Assembly (NCBI RefSeq): GCF_027214045.1
Contig: NZ_JAPWHE010000012.1
Coordinates: 1-64,000, forward strand
Length of the DNA stretch: 64,000 nt
Direction: 5' to 3'
From: Castellaniella denitrificans
GTDB lineage: Bacteria > Pseudomonadota > Gammaproteobacteria > Burkholderiales > Burkholderiaceae_B
A program made the position numbers and the translations under genes. Under the pieces are notes generated by a model, which saw nothing but the letters and a program-made list of their open reading frames with translations, ran no database searches and was not told the origin of the DNA. Numbering within the stretch: position 1 is the first letter of the stretch; each line of letters starts with the position of its first letter. Of this stretch, positions 40,130 through 48,864 are shown in pieces.

Positions 40130-41206
40130 TCAGTTTAATGCCTTCAGCACGGCATCGCCCATTTCAATGGTCGAAACCCGCGTGGTGCCGGCCTCGTGGA
40201 TGTCCGCCGTGCGCAGGCCTTGCGCCAGCACCGCCTGCACGGCGGCTTCGATGCGGTCGGCGGCGGGCGCCGCGTCCAGCGAATAGCGCAACATCATGGC
40301 CGCCGAGAGGATGGTCGCCAGAGGATTGGCGACGTTCTGTCCGGCAATGTCCGGCGCCGAACCATGGCTGGGTTCGTAGAGGCCCTGACGGCTGGCGTTC
40401 AGCGAAGCGGAAGGCAGCATGCCGATGGAGCCCGTCAGCATGGCGGCCTCGTCGGAGAGGATATCGCCGAACAGATTGCCGGTCACCACCACATCGAATG
40501 CCTTGGGCTCGCGCACCAGCTGCATGGCGGCGTTGTCCACGTACATGTGCGACAGCTCGACCTTGGGATATTCGCGGGCCACGTCAATCATGATGTCGCG
40601 CCAGAATTGCGAGGTTTCCAGCACGTTGGCCTTGTCCACGCTGCACAGGCGGCCCTGGCGGCCGGCCGCCGCCTGGAAGGCGACATGGGCGATCCGCCGG
40701 ATCTCGGACTCGGCGTAGTGCATGGTGTCGTAGCCCTGGCGCTCGCCCGCGAACGGGCCGTCTTCCAGGGTGCGCACACCGCGCGGCTGGCCGAAATAGA
40801 TGTCGCCCGTCAGCTCGCGGACGATCAGGATGTCCAGCCCTGCCACCACCTCGGGCTTGAGGGACGAGGCGTTCGCCAGCTCCGGATACAGGATCGCCGG
40901 ACGCAGGTTGGCGAACAGCCCAAGCGCCTTGCGCAGGCCCAGCACGGCCTGTTCCGGGCGCAGGGCGCGTTCCAGATGGTCGTATTTCCAGTCGCCCACG
41001 GCGCCGAACAGCACGGCGTCGGACTGTCTGGCCAGGGCCAGGGTGCTTTCGGGCAGCGGATGGCCGTGGGCGGCGTAGGCCGCGCCGCCCACGGGGGCCT
41101 CGGTCAGTTCCAGGTCCAGGTCCAGCGCGCGCAGCACGCGCACCGCCTGTTCGACGATCTCGGGGCCGATGCCGTCGCCCGGCAACACAGCAATGCGGAA
41201 ACTCAT
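40130..41206 (-). CDS. leuB: 3-isopropylmalate dehydrogenase
   Basis: LeuB oxidises and decarboxylates 3-isopropylmalate in leucine synthesis. The 358-residue protein shows [13 protein letters not shown], the substrate arginines in [13 protein letters not shown] and REL, the Lys in DKANVLE and the metal-binding Asp in [14 protein letters not shown]. It follows leuD by 30 bases. Confidence 0.97.
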   Translation of the reverse strand: MSFRIAVLPGDGIGPEIVEQAVRVLRALDLDLELTEAPVGGAAYAAHGHPLPESTLALARQSDAVLFGAVGDWKYDHLERALRPEQAVLGLRKALGLFANLRPAILYPELANASSLKPEVVAGLDILIVRELTGDIYFGQPRGVRTLEDGPFAGERQGYDTMHYAESEIRRIAHVAFQAAAGRQGRLCSVDKANVLETSQFWRDIMIDVAREYPKVELSHMYVDNAAMQLVREPKAFDVVVTGNLFGDILSDEAAMLTGSIGMLPSASLNASRQGLYEPSHGSAPDIAGQNVANPLATILSAAMMLRYSLDAAPAADRIEAAVQAVLAQGLRTADIHEAGTTRVSTIEMGDAVLKALN

Positions 41207-41236
41207 GAATTCTTCCAGTGGGGGATGTTGAACGGA

Positions 41237-41887
41237 TCAGCCGGGGATGCGCTTGGCCAGCCAGGGGTGGCGCGCCAGGCGATCGGCCTCGAAGGCGCGG
41301 ATCATGTCGGCGCGCTGCAGCGTCTGGCCGATCTCGTCCAGGCCCTTGAGCAGGGACTCCTTTCGATAGGCGTCGATCTCGAAGGGCGATTCGTCGCCGT
41401 CGGGCGCGATCACGCGCTGGCGTTCCAGGTCGATGGTCAGGACGTAGCCGGGGAAGGCCTTGACCTCGTCGAACAGGCGCGCGACCCGGGACTCCGGCAG
41501 CACGATGGGCAGCAGGCCGTTCTTGAAGCTGTTGTTGAAGAAGATATCGGCGAACGACGGCGCGATGATGGCGCGAAAGCCATATTGCTGCAGGGCCCAG
41601 GGCGCGTGTTCCCGGCTGGACCCGCAACCGAAGTTCTTGCGTGCGAGCAGGATCGAAGCGCCCTGATAGCGCGGCTGATTCAGCACGAAATCCGGATTGA
41701 GCGGCCGGCGCGCATTGTCCATGCCGGGTTCACCATGGTCCAGATAGCGCAGTTCGTCGAACAGGTTCGGGCCGAAGCCCGTGCGCTTGATGGATTTCAG
41801 GAATTGCTTGGGAATGATCAGGTCGGTGTCGACGTTTTCCCGGTCCAGGGGGGCGACCAGGCCCTTGTGCGTGGTGAATGCTTGCAT
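41237..41887 (-). CDS. leuD: 3-isopropylmalate dehydratase small subunit
   Basis: LeuD pairs with LeuC to isomerise isopropylmalate. The 216-residue protein has the signature [35 protein letters not shown] and [21 protein letters not shown]. The reading frame is open far upstream inside leuC, but that part is out-of-frame translation of leuC; the start MQAFTTHKG is right after the leuC stop. Confidence 0.97.
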   Translation of the reverse strand: MQAFTTHKGLVAPLDRENVDTDLIIPKQFLKSIKRTGFGPNLFDELRYLDHGEPGMDNARRPLNPDFVLNQPRYQGASILLARKNFGCGSSREHAPWALQQYGFRAIIAPSFADIFFNNSFKNGLLPIVLPESRVARLFDEVKAFPGYVLTIDLERQRVIAPDGDESPFEIDAYRKESLLKGLDEIGQTLQRADMIRAFEADRLARHPWLAKRIPG

Positions 41888-41895
41888 GGCGGCTC

Positions 41896-43299
41896 CTAGC
41901 TCAGGCGGCGGATATCGACGAAATGGCCGGCCACCGCGGCGGCGGCGGCCATGGCGGGGCTGACGAGGTGGGTACGCCCCCCCTGCCCCTGGCGACCTTC
42001 GAAGTTGCGATTCGAGGTCGAGGCGCAGCGCTCGCCCGGCTCCAGCCGGTCGGCGTTCATGGCCAGACACATCGAACAGCCCGGTTCGCGCCACTCGAAT
42101 CCGGCGGCCAGGAAAATCCGATCCAGGCCCTCGCGTTCGGCCTGGGCCTTGACCAGGCCCGAGCCCGGCACGACCATGGCCTGACGGACATTGGCGGCTA
42201 CGCGGCGGCCCTTGGCCACGGCGGCGGCGGCGCGCAGGTCTTCGATGCGCGCATTGGTGCACGAACCGATGAACACGCGATCCACATGGATATCGGTCAT
42301 CGGCGTGTCGGGCTCGAGCCCCATGTACTGCAGCGCGCGCTCCATGCCGCTGCGGCGGACTTCGTCCTTTTCTTTTTCGGGATCGGGCACCCGTGCGTCG
42401 ATCGGCACGACCATTTCGGGCGAAGTGCCCCAACTGACCTGGGGCGCGATCTGCGCGGCATCGATCTCGACCACGCGGTCGAAAACCGCGTCCGGGTCGG
42501 AACACAGGGTTCGCCAATAGGCCACGGCCTGGTCCCACTGCGCACCTTCGGGCGCGTAGGGTCGGCCCTTGAAGTAGTCGATCGTGGTCTGGTCCACGGC
42601 CACCATGCCCGAGCGCGCGCCGGCCTCGATGGCCATGTTGCAGACCGTCATGCGGCCTTCCATGGAGAGCGCACGCACCGTGCCGCCGCCGAATTCGATG
42701 GCGTAGCCCGTACCGCCCGCCGTGCCGATCCGGCCGATGACGTAGAGGACCAGGTCCTTGGCTGTACAGCCGAAGGGCAGCTTGCCTTCGACGCGCACCA
42801 GCATGCTGCGGCTCTTTTTCATCAGCAGCGTCTGCGTGGCCAGGACATGTTCGACCTCGGAGGTGCCGATGCCGAAGGCCAGCGCGCCCATGGCGCCGTG
42901 TGTGCTGGTGTGCGAATCGCCGCAGACTACAGTCATGCCCGGCAGGGTCGCGCCCTGTTCCGGCCCGATGACATGGACGATGCCCTGGCGGCGATCGTTC
43001 ATGCGGAATTCGGTGATGCCGTGGGTTTCGCAGTTCTTGTCCAGGGTGTCGACCTGCAGACGCGAGACCGGATCCTGGATGCCTTCGCTGCGCGCCGTGG
43101 TGGGCACGTTGTGGTCGGCCACGGCCAGATTGGCGGAGACCCGCCACGGCTTGCGGCCGGCCAGTTCGAGTCCTTCGAAAGCCTGCGGGCTGGTGACTTC
43201 GTGAACGAGATGGCGGTCGATGTACAGCAGACAGGTGCCGTCCGGCCCCTGGTGCACCACATGGGCGTCCCAGAGTTTGTCGTACAGGGTTTGGGGCAT
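41896..43299 (-). CDS. leuC: 3-isopropylmalate dehydratase large subunit
   Basis: The 467-residue iron-sulfur subunit. The three cluster cysteines lie in [14 protein letters not shown] and in the GCSMCLAMN pair, and the aconitase signature [19 protein letters not shown] is present. It heads leuCDB-asd. A promoter-like element is seen 67-94 bases upstream. Confidence 0.97.
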   Translation of the reverse strand: MPQTLYDKLWDAHVVHQGPDGTCLLYIDRHLVHEVTSPQAFEGLELAGRKPWRVSANLAVADHNVPTTARSEGIQDPVSRLQVDTLDKNCETHGITEFRMNDRRQGIVHVIGPEQGATLPGMTVVCGDSHTSTHGAMGALAFGIGTSEVEHVLATQTLLMKKSRSMLVRVEGKLPFGCTAKDLVLYVIGRIGTAGGTGYAIEFGGGTVRALSMEGRMTVCNMAIEAGARSGMVAVDQTTIDYFKGRPYAPEGAQWDQAVAYWRTLCSDPDAVFDRVVEIDAAQIAPQVSWGTSPEMVVPIDARVPDPEKEKDEVRRSGMERALQYMGLEPDTPMTDIHVDRVFIGSCTNARIEDLRAAAAVAKGRRVAANVRQAMVVPGSGLVKAQAEREGLDRIFLAAGFEWREPGCSMCLAMNADRLEPGERCASTSNRNFEGRQGQGGRTHLVSPAMAAAAAVAGHFVDIRRLS

Positions 43300-43365
43300 G
43301 ATCTGGCCTCGATGATCGAAAAAACGGGGGGGCTGTCCGCGCTCGGGCGCGGACGGAATGAACCC

Positions 43366-43393
43366 ATTATGCCAGTGTGATTTCCCTGGACAA
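43366..43393 (-). promoter_or_regulatory. Candidate promoter of leuCDB
   Basis: On the minus strand TTGTCC (43388-43393) and CATAAT (43366-43371) are 16 bases apart. The remainder of the 140-base gap also has a GGTAC-TTG-GTACC palindrome (43419-43431) just after the M48 protease stop region, of unknown role. Confidence 0.45.
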
Positions 43394-43439
43394 GGCCAGC
43401 GCTTATCCTAGTATTGAGGGTACTTGGTACCAGATTGAA

Positions 43440-44255
43440 TCAGCTTTTCCTGCCTTGATACAGCGGCAGCACGATCTCGGACGCCTGCTTCAGGTCCGCG
43501 ATCCGGCTCTGCGACGAGGGGTGCGTGGAGAGGATTTCCGACTGTCCCCCGCCCCCGGCCTGTTCCATCTTCTGCCACAGGGTAATGGCGGCGCGTGGAT
43601 CGTAGCCGGCCCGGGCGGCCAGTTCCACCCCCATGCGGTCGGCCTCGGTCTCGTTGGAGCGGCTGTTGGGCAGGGTGAACATGACCTGCGTCAGCGACGA
43701 GCCCAGATCGGCCACGGCCTGGCTGCCGGTGACTGCGGACAGGATCGACAACCCGACATTGGCGGCCATCTGGCGCGAGACCTGTTCGCGCGCATGCTCA
43801 CGCAGGGCGTGCGAGATCTCGTGTCCCAACACCGCCGCCAGTTCGGCGTCCGAGGGCTGGATCTTGTCCAGCAGGCCGGAGTAGACCGCGATCTTGCCGC
43901 CCGGCATGCACCAGGCATTGACCTCGGCGGACTTCAGGACGTGGATTTCCCAGGCCCAGTTGCGCGCGTCGGGCCGGAACGTGCCGACCTGGGCGATGAG
44001 CTTGCGGGCGATCGTCTGGACGCGCCTGGTCTGCGCGGGCGACGTGTCCAGGGCGCGCTGAGCCTTGGCCTGGGACAGGATCTGGCGATACTGCGCCGCC
44101 GCCTGCTGGTCCAGTTCGGCCTCGGACACCAGGGTCGACATGGTCTGGGTGCGATTCACCCCCACCAGCCCGGACTGGGTCGTCTGCACCTGGGCGCAGG
44201 CCGTCAAAAGGACGGCCAGGCCAATCGCGAAAAGGGTTCGAAGGGCCCGGATCAT
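43440..44255 (-). CDS. M48-family zinc metalloprotease lipoprotein, LoiP/YggG-like
   Basis: A 271-residue lipoprotein (signal LFAIGLAVLLTACAQV, lipobox TAC) with the zinc protease motif HEISHALREH, third ligand Glu in NETEADRMGVEL and the NAWCMPGGKIAVYSGLL segment common to YggG/LoiP and BepA-type peptidases. Such enzymes act in periplasmic quality control. I start at MIRALRTLF; the earlier ATG would overlap aroC. Confidence 0.9.
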   Translation of the reverse strand: MIRALRTLFAIGLAVLLTACAQVQTTQSGLVGVNRTQTMSTLVSEAELDQQAAAQYRQILSQAKAQRALDTSPAQTRRVQTIARKLIAQVGTFRPDARNWAWEIHVLKSAEVNAWCMPGGKIAVYSGLLDKIQPSDAELAAVLGHEISHALREHAREQVSRQMAANVGLSILSAVTGSQAVADLGSSLTQVMFTLPNSRSNETEADRMGVELAARAGYDPRAAITLWQKMEQAGGGGQSEILSTHPSSQSRIADLKQASEIVLPLYQGRKS

Positions 44256-44265
44256 GATCGCTCCT

Positions 44266-45324
44266 TCAGGCGCACTGCCCCCGGTGGCGCAGCGCATGGT
44301 CCATCAGCACAATGGCCAGCAGGGCCTCGGCGATGGGCGTGGCGCGGATCGCCACACAAGGATCGTGGCGGCCCAGCGTCTGCACCATGACCGGCTCGTT
44401 GGCCCGGTTCACGGAGCGGCGCTCGATGCGGATGCTGGAGGTGGGCTTGACCGCTAGCGACACCTGCAGCGGCTGGCCGGAGGAAATCCCCCCCAGCACG
44501 CCGCCCGCATGGTTGCCCATGAAGCCATCGGGGCCGATTTCATCGCCGTGCTCGGAACCGCGCATGGCGACGCAGTCGAAACCCGAACCGATCGACACGC
44601 CCTTCACGGCGTTCAGCCCCATCATGGCATGGGCGATGTCCGCGTCCAGCCGGTCGTAGATAGGTTCGCCCCAGCCAGCGGGCAGGCCGTCTGCCGTGAC
44701 CTCGATGCGGGCGCCGATGGAATCGCCGTCATGGCGCAGCCGGTCCATGAAGTCCTCGAGTTGGGGAACGATGCCGGCATTGGGCGCGTAGAAGGGGTTT
44801 TGCGGCACGTCGTCCCAGGACACGAAGGGGATCGGGATCGGCCCGAGCTGGCTCATGTAGCCGCGGATGCGCACACCGTATTCCTGCATCAGCCATTTGC
44901 GCGCCACCGCGCCGGCCGCCACGGTGGGCGCCGTCAGGCGCGCCGAGGAACGGCCGCCGCCGCGGGGGTCGCGCACGCCGTATTTTTTCCAGTAGGCGTA
45001 GTCGGCGTGGCCGGGCCGGAAGGTGTCGGCAATGTTGCTGTAGTCCTTGCTGCGCGCATCGGTGTTGCGGATCAGCAGGCCGATGGGCGTGCCGGTGGTG
45101 ACGCCCTCGAAGACGCCCGAGAGGATTTCCACCGTATCCGGTTCGCGGCGCTGGGTGACGTGGCGCGAGGTGCCCGGCCGGCGCCGGTCGAGTTCGGTCT
45201 GGATGTCGGCCTCGGACAGGGGCATGCCCGGCGGGCAGCCGTCGATCACGGCACCGATGGCCGGGCCATGCGACTCGCCGAAATTGGTGACACGAAACAG
45301 GGTACCCAGGGTATTTCCGGACAT
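44266..45324 (-). CDS. aroC: Chorismate synthase
   Basis: AroC makes chorismate from EPSP with reduced FMN. The 352-residue protein begins [20 protein letters not shown] and has the second signature around [20 protein letters not shown] and [12 protein letters not shown]-type [18 protein letters not shown]. The usual GGRSSARET segment reads GGRSSARLT here, a departure from the consensus. The start follows a GGAGG-like site and removes 15 spurious codons. Confidence 0.96.
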   Translation of the reverse strand: MSGNTLGTLFRVTNFGESHGPAIGAVIDGCPPGMPLSEADIQTELDRRRPGTSRHVTQRREPDTVEILSGVFEGVTTGTPIGLLIRNTDARSKDYSNIADTFRPGHADYAYWKKYGVRDPRGGGRSSARLTAPTVAAGAVARKWLMQEYGVRIRGYMSQLGPIPIPFVSWDDVPQNPFYAPNAGIVPQLEDFMDRLRHDGDSIGARIEVTADGLPAGWGEPIYDRLDADIAHAMMGLNAVKGVSIGSGFDCVAMRGSEHGDEIGPDGFMGNHAGGVLGGISSGQPLQVSLAVKPTSSIRIERRSVNRANEPVMVQTLGRHDPCVAIRATPIAEALLAIVLMDHALRHRGQCA

Positions 45325-45393
45325 GGGAGGTTCTATGAAATGAAGCCATCGGAGCCTGACCGACGGCACACGCCATCGGCCCCGCCTGCGCGA

Positions 45394-45416
45394 GGAAAGC
45401 CCTGAACGGGCTTCCC
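45394..45416 (-). terminator. Hairpin between merR and aroC
   Basis: AAGCCC-TGAAC-GGGCTT (45397-45413), extended by flanking GG/CC, forms a hairpin in the 165-base gap downstream of merR on the minus strand, followed by TTTCC. It may end merR transcripts before aroC. A GATAAT element just upstream of it on the minus strand could be the aroC -10. Confidence 0.4.
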
Positions 45417-45489
45417 AAGAACTGATTATCGCATCCTTTGGCGAGCGCTCCCGGCATGTCCGGACGCGGGACGGACGCGTTCGGCATGT

Positions 45490-45903
45490 CTATGCCGGCG
45501 GCACCAGAATGTCCAAAGACTGGCGGAACGAATGGATCCGCAGCGGGCACTGGGCGCAGCCCGGCTGCCCGCGACATTGCTCCAGCAGGGATTCCAACCC
45601 TCTGACCATCCTGCCCAGGTCCCGCATCTGGTTCTGCAGGAAGTGGATCTTCTCCTGGACCAGTTCCTGCACCTGCACGCATTGCACGACCTGCGGCGGC
45701 TGCAGCAGCAGGGCGATTTCGTCGAGCGAAAAGCCCCAGGCCTGCGCCTGCTTGATGAAACGAATCCGTTCGACGACATCGTGGGAATAGCGCCGATGGG
45801 ACCCCAGAGGCTTGGCCGGCACCGCAACGAGGCCGCGGCGCTGGTAGTAGCGGATGGTCTCCACGTTCACGCCGGCGAGTTTCGCGGCACGACCGATGTT
45901 CAA
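45490..45903 (-). CDS. merR: MerR-family metal-responsive regulator (mercury-type), orphan
   Basis: A 137-residue regulator with the MerR DNA-binding domain (NIGRAAKLAGVNVETIRYYQRRGL). It keeps the cysteine pattern of true Hg(II) sensors: one Cys before the long dimer helix (VVQCVQVQELVQEK) and C-x5-C-x2-C-P in LEQCRGQPGCAQCPL. The start is TTG at 45903, with AGGTGA upstream; an in-frame stop 4 codons earlier excludes a longer form. A mer-type operator lies directly upstream, but no merT, merP or merA is present. Lead or cadmium response cannot be excluded. Confidence 0.82.
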   Translation of the reverse strand: MNIGRAAKLAGVNVETIRYYQRRGLVAVPAKPLGSHRRYSHDVVERIRFIKQAQAWGFSLDEIALLLQPPQVVQCVQVQELVQEKIHFLQNQMRDLGRMVRGLESLLEQCRGQPGCAQCPLRIHSFRQSLDILVPPA

Positions 45904-45923
45904 TGCATCACCTCATGAACTCC

Positions 45924-45954
45924 TTGACTCCGTACCCGGGTACGGACATTAGAT
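45924..45954 (+). promoter_or_regulatory. mer-type MerR promoter/operator
   Basis: TTGACT (45924-45929) and TTAGAT (45949-45954) are exactly 19 bases apart, and the spacer holds a perfect 16-base palindrome CCGTACCCGGGTACGG (45930-45945). This is close to the classic merT promoter, whose -35 and dyad read TTGACTCCGTAC...GTACGG. It points rightward, away from merR and towards the EAL gene. Confidence 0.8.
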
Positions 45955-45976
45955 TGCCCCAGGCAATCAGGAATCC

Positions 45977-46072
45977 ATGAATGCCGCGAACCGACATGCC
46001 ACCCATGCAGATCGGTCGCGTTCCCACCTTTATTCGATGAATGACTATGTTATCCGTAACAAAACAATTTGA
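45977..46072 (+). CDS. Possible small ORF in the merR-EAL gap
   Basis: An ATG with AGGA four bases upstream opens a 31-codon frame (MNAANRHATHADRSRSHLYS and 11 more residues) directly downstream of the mer-type promoter. It has four histidines but no cysteines. There is no family match that I recognise and the frame may be chance. Confidence 0.2.
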   Translation: MNAANRHATHADRSRSHLYSMNDYVIRNKTI

Positions 46073-46102
46073 CTAGAATCGAAAAACCAAAGGCCACGCC
46101 GC

Positions 46103-47035
46103 ATGGAAGAAACTGCACCAGGACGGGAGATTGGAGGTTTCCCGTACGCTCCGGGGGCCAGCGTCGGCCCGGACGCCACCGCGCGGGAGTCGAGCCCGGT
46201 CCTCGAGGCCACCCTGCGGCACGCCGTGGCACAGGGAGAATTCCGCCTCGCCTACCAGCCCATCGTCGACCTGCGCAATCACCGGACCGTCGGCGTCGAG
46301 GCACTGATCCGCTGGCCCCGGGCACCGATCGGCCCGGACGTCTTCATTCCCACGGCCGAGCGCATCGGCCTGATCCGGGACATCACGAGGCAGGTCTGCC
46401 TCCTGGCGGCCAGGGATCGCATCACACAACGGATTCCAGGCTCCATCCGCCTGTCGATCAACCTGTCGGCGGCGGACGCGGAAACCATGGAGACGGCGGC
46501 GCTGTTATCGGACCTGTCCCTGACACTGGGCGACACGGCTCTGAGCGTGGAGCTGACCGAGCGCTGCCTGCTGTCGCCCGAACGCTGCGGTCCCGTCATC
46601 CGGGCGATCCGCGCCCGGGGCATCCAGGTGCATCTGGATGATTTCGGCACCGGCTACGCCAATCTCCAGTCCCTGGTCGAACTGGCGCTGGACGGCATCA
46701 AGATCGACCACCGCTTGACCCGCTGCATCGACGACTCCCGCGCCGCCCGGGAAATCGTCCGGCATCTGGGCCGGATGGCCGGCGCGCTGGGCCTTTCGGT
46801 CACGGCCGAAGGCGTCGAAACCGAGGCTCAGGCTCGATGGCTGTCGGTCCTGGGTATCCGCCGTGCGCAAGGCTGGCTGTTCGGCCGCCCCTGCTTCATC
46901 GAAGACTATCCCGCCGCGCGGCCCCTCGCCCAGATCGCCGCGCCGGACGCGGCCTCCGGCCGGCTCGCGCCAGGCCGTCACGAAGAACAGCTCACCGGCA
47001 CCGCCGGCTCGTCGGCGGCGGGAGGCCGGGCATAG
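46103..47035 (+). CDS. EAL-domain c-di-GMP phosphodiesterase, stand-alone
   Basis: A 310-residue soluble protein made of an EAL domain with short unstructured ends. All catalytic motifs are present: GVEALIRW, Asn in SINLSA, Glu in VELTE, Asp-Asp in LDDFGTGYA, Lys in GIKIDH, Glu in AEGVETE and Gln in RAQGWLFGRP. An active phosphodiesterase is therefore expected. There is no sensor, GGDEF or membrane part. The gene lies 150 bases downstream of the mer-type promoter. Its 3' end overlaps the convergent selO by 58 bases. Confidence 0.9.
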   Translation: MEETAPGREIGGFPYAPGASVGPDATARESSPVLEATLRHAVAQGEFRLAYQPIVDLRNHRTVGVEALIRWPRAPIGPDVFIPTAERIGLIRDITRQVCLLAARDRITQRIPGSIRLSINLSAADAETMETAALLSDLSLTLGDTALSVELTERCLLSPERCGPVIRAIRARGIQVHLDDFGTGYANLQSLVELALDGIKIDHRLTRCIDDSRAAREIVRHLGRMAGALGLSVTAEGVETEAQARWLSVLGIRRAQGWLFGRPCFIEDYPAARPLAQIAAPDAASGRLAPGRHEEQLTGTAGSSAAGGRA

Positions 47036-48462
47036 AAATCAGAACCGGGACGCTCCGCGTACGGATCCCGCAGCAGCGTCAGCAAGCGGTCGATCTCCGA
47101 GGCGTCGCCCCGCTGCGCCGCTTCGATGGCGCGTTGAGCCAGATGATTGCGCAACACATAGACTGGGTTGGCCCGGCTCATGGCGGCGCGGCGCGCATCG
47201 GCGTCCCCGCCCTGCCCGGCGCGCCGGGCCAGGTAGCGGTCCAGCCAGGCCCGCGCCGGCGCGGGATCGGGGAACAAGTCCAGCCAGGGACCGGCGTCAC
47301 GGTCGGCGTCGGCCAGCCGGCGGAAGGCCAGCGTAAAATCGGCCCGCTGCGCGTGCAGCAGGCTCCACCAGTCGTCCTCCAGCGCCGCGTCGTCCGGCCG
47401 CCAGGCATCCAGACCCAGCTTGCGCGCCAGGCCGTCCCGATAGGCCGCCAGGAACTCGGCCTCGAAGGGCGCCAGGCAGGATTCCAGCGCGGACGCCTCG
47501 CAACCCAGCACCAGCAGGCTGCCCGCCAGGCGGTACAGGTTCCAGCGCGCCACGGCCGGCTGGGCGTTCCAGGCGTAGCGACCCGCCGTGTCGCTATGGT
47601 TGCAGATGTGATTGGCCTGGAAGGCGTCCATGAAACCATACGGCCCGTAATCCAGCGTCAGGCCCAGGATGGACATGTTGTCGGTGTTCATCACGCCGTG
47701 GCAGAAGCCCGCGAGCTGCCATTGGGCGATCAGGCGCGCCGTGCGCCGCGTGACTTCGGTCAGCAGCCGGCAGGCCGTGGCGGGCGCGTCCGTCTCGCCT
47801 CCGGACGTCTCCCGGCATTCGGGATACCAATGATCCACGACGTAGTCCAGCAGCGCCTTCTGTTCATGATGGGAATGCCCCCAGTGCTCGAAATGGCCGA
47901 AGCGCACGAAACTGGGTGCCAGGCGGGTGACGACGGCCGCTGTTTCGACTGTTTCGCGCACCACCGGATCATCGGAGGCCACCAGCGCCAGCGCGCGGGT
48001 CGTCGGAATGCCCAGGCCGGCCATGGCTTCGCTGGCCAGGTATTCGCGCACGCTGGAGCGCAGGACGGCCCAGCCGTCACCCATGCGGGAAAATGGCGTA
48101 CGGCCCGAACCCTTGAGCTGGATTTCCCAGACGCCTTCGGGTGTCCGGACATCGCCCAGCAGATGCGCGCGGCCATCGCCCAGTTGCCCGGCCCATACGC
48201 CAAACTGATGACCGCTGTAGGCCGTGGCCAATGGCGTCATGTCGGCCAGCCGGCCGGCGCCGGAACACAGGGCCAGGAACTCGGGCGATCGCAGCGCGTC
48301 GGCGTCCAGGCCGAGCAAGGCCGCCGCGTCGGGATTGGCGTGCAGCAGGCGCGGCGCCCGCAGCGGCCGGGGATCCACCCGGGCGTAGAAACCGCGCGGC
48401 AGGGCCGCGAACGAGCAGCCCGCGCGCAGCCCGTCCAGCGATATGGGGGGTGCCTCAGCCAT
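46978..48462 (-). CDS. selO: SelO/YdiU-family protein adenylyltransferase (pseudokinase fold)
   Basis: A 494-residue SelO homologue. The family AMPylates proteins in redox stress by binding ATP in a flipped kinase fold. Motifs include AYSGHQFGVWAGQLGDGRA, LKGSGRTPFSRMGDGWA, RSSVREYL and CHGVMNTDNMSILGLTLDYG. The protein ends VSCSS, so cysteine stands where animal SelO has selenocysteine. The start MAEAPPISL overlaps the DUF2069 gene by 8 bases. Confidence 0.94.
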   Translation of the reverse strand: MAEAPPISLDGLRAGCSFAALPRGFYARVDPRPLRAPRLLHANPDAAALLGLDADALRSPEFLALCSGAGRLADMTPLATAYSGHQFGVWAGQLGDGRAHLLGDVRTPEGVWEIQLKGSGRTPFSRMGDGWAVLRSSVREYLASEAMAGLGIPTTRALALVASDDPVVRETVETAAVVTRLAPSFVRFGHFEHWGHSHHEQKALLDYVVDHWYPECRETSGGETDAPATACRLLTEVTRRTARLIAQWQLAGFCHGVMNTDNMSILGLTLDYGPYGFMDAFQANHICNHSDTAGRYAWNAQPAVARWNLYRLAGSLLVLGCEASALESCLAPFEAEFLAAYRDGLARKLGLDAWRPDDAALEDDWWSLLHAQRADFTLAFRRLADADRDAGPWLDLFPDPAPARAWLDRYLARRAGQGGDADARRAAMSRANPVYVLRNHLAQRAIEAAQRGDASEIDRLLTLLRDPYAERPGSDFYARPPAADEPAVPVSCSS

Positions 48463-48829
48463 GGCGCGCCGCCCGTTTGGCGGGACGCACGTACAGAATG
48501 GCGCCCAGATACAGGCCCAGCGACAGGAGGATTTCCAGACCGGCCAACGCCGCCGAGACCGGCGAGACATCGGACCAGGCACGCACCGCGCCTTCCATCA
48601 GGTAGAGCAGGCTGAGCATGGACACCCACTGCAGCGTATAGAGCCTGCGCCGCAGCACGCCGCTGACGGCAAACAGCAAGGGCACCGCCTTCAGAGCCAT
48701 CAGCGTGCCGCCGGGGCGCAGCGGCGCCCACCACAACTCCCAGCCCACGCACAGGGCGATCAGGCCAAACAGACACACGCAAGCCAGTCCATGCAGGCCC
48801 GTATTGAATTTGATTTCCACGCTTTCCAT
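48455..48829 (-). CDS. DUF2069 membrane protein
   Basis: A 124-residue protein with four predicted membrane helices (LACVCLFGLIALCVGWELWW, ALKAVPLLFAVSGVL, YTLQWVSMLSLLYLMEGAVRAW, LEILLSLGLYLGAILYV). The pattern matches DUF2069; its function is unknown. It shares a short 35-base divergent promoter region with the brkB-like gene. Confidence 0.87.
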   Translation of the reverse strand: MESVEIKFNTGLHGLACVCLFGLIALCVGWELWWAPLRPGGTLMALKAVPLLFAVSGVLRRRLYTLQWVSMLSLLYLMEGAVRAWSDVSPVSAALAGLEILLSLGLYLGAILYVRPAKRAARHG

Positions 48830-48864
48830 GCTGGTATTATGACTCGAAACCTCGTGCCCGCCTC

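Noticed and set aside
41237-43147. A 636-residue LeuD
   Set aside because: The upstream 420 residues are out-of-frame translation of leuC; the LeuD family start is at 41887.
43419-43431. GGTAC-TTG-GTACC palindrome as an operator
   Set aside because: It lies just downstream of the protease gene and over 120 bases from leuC; no further support.
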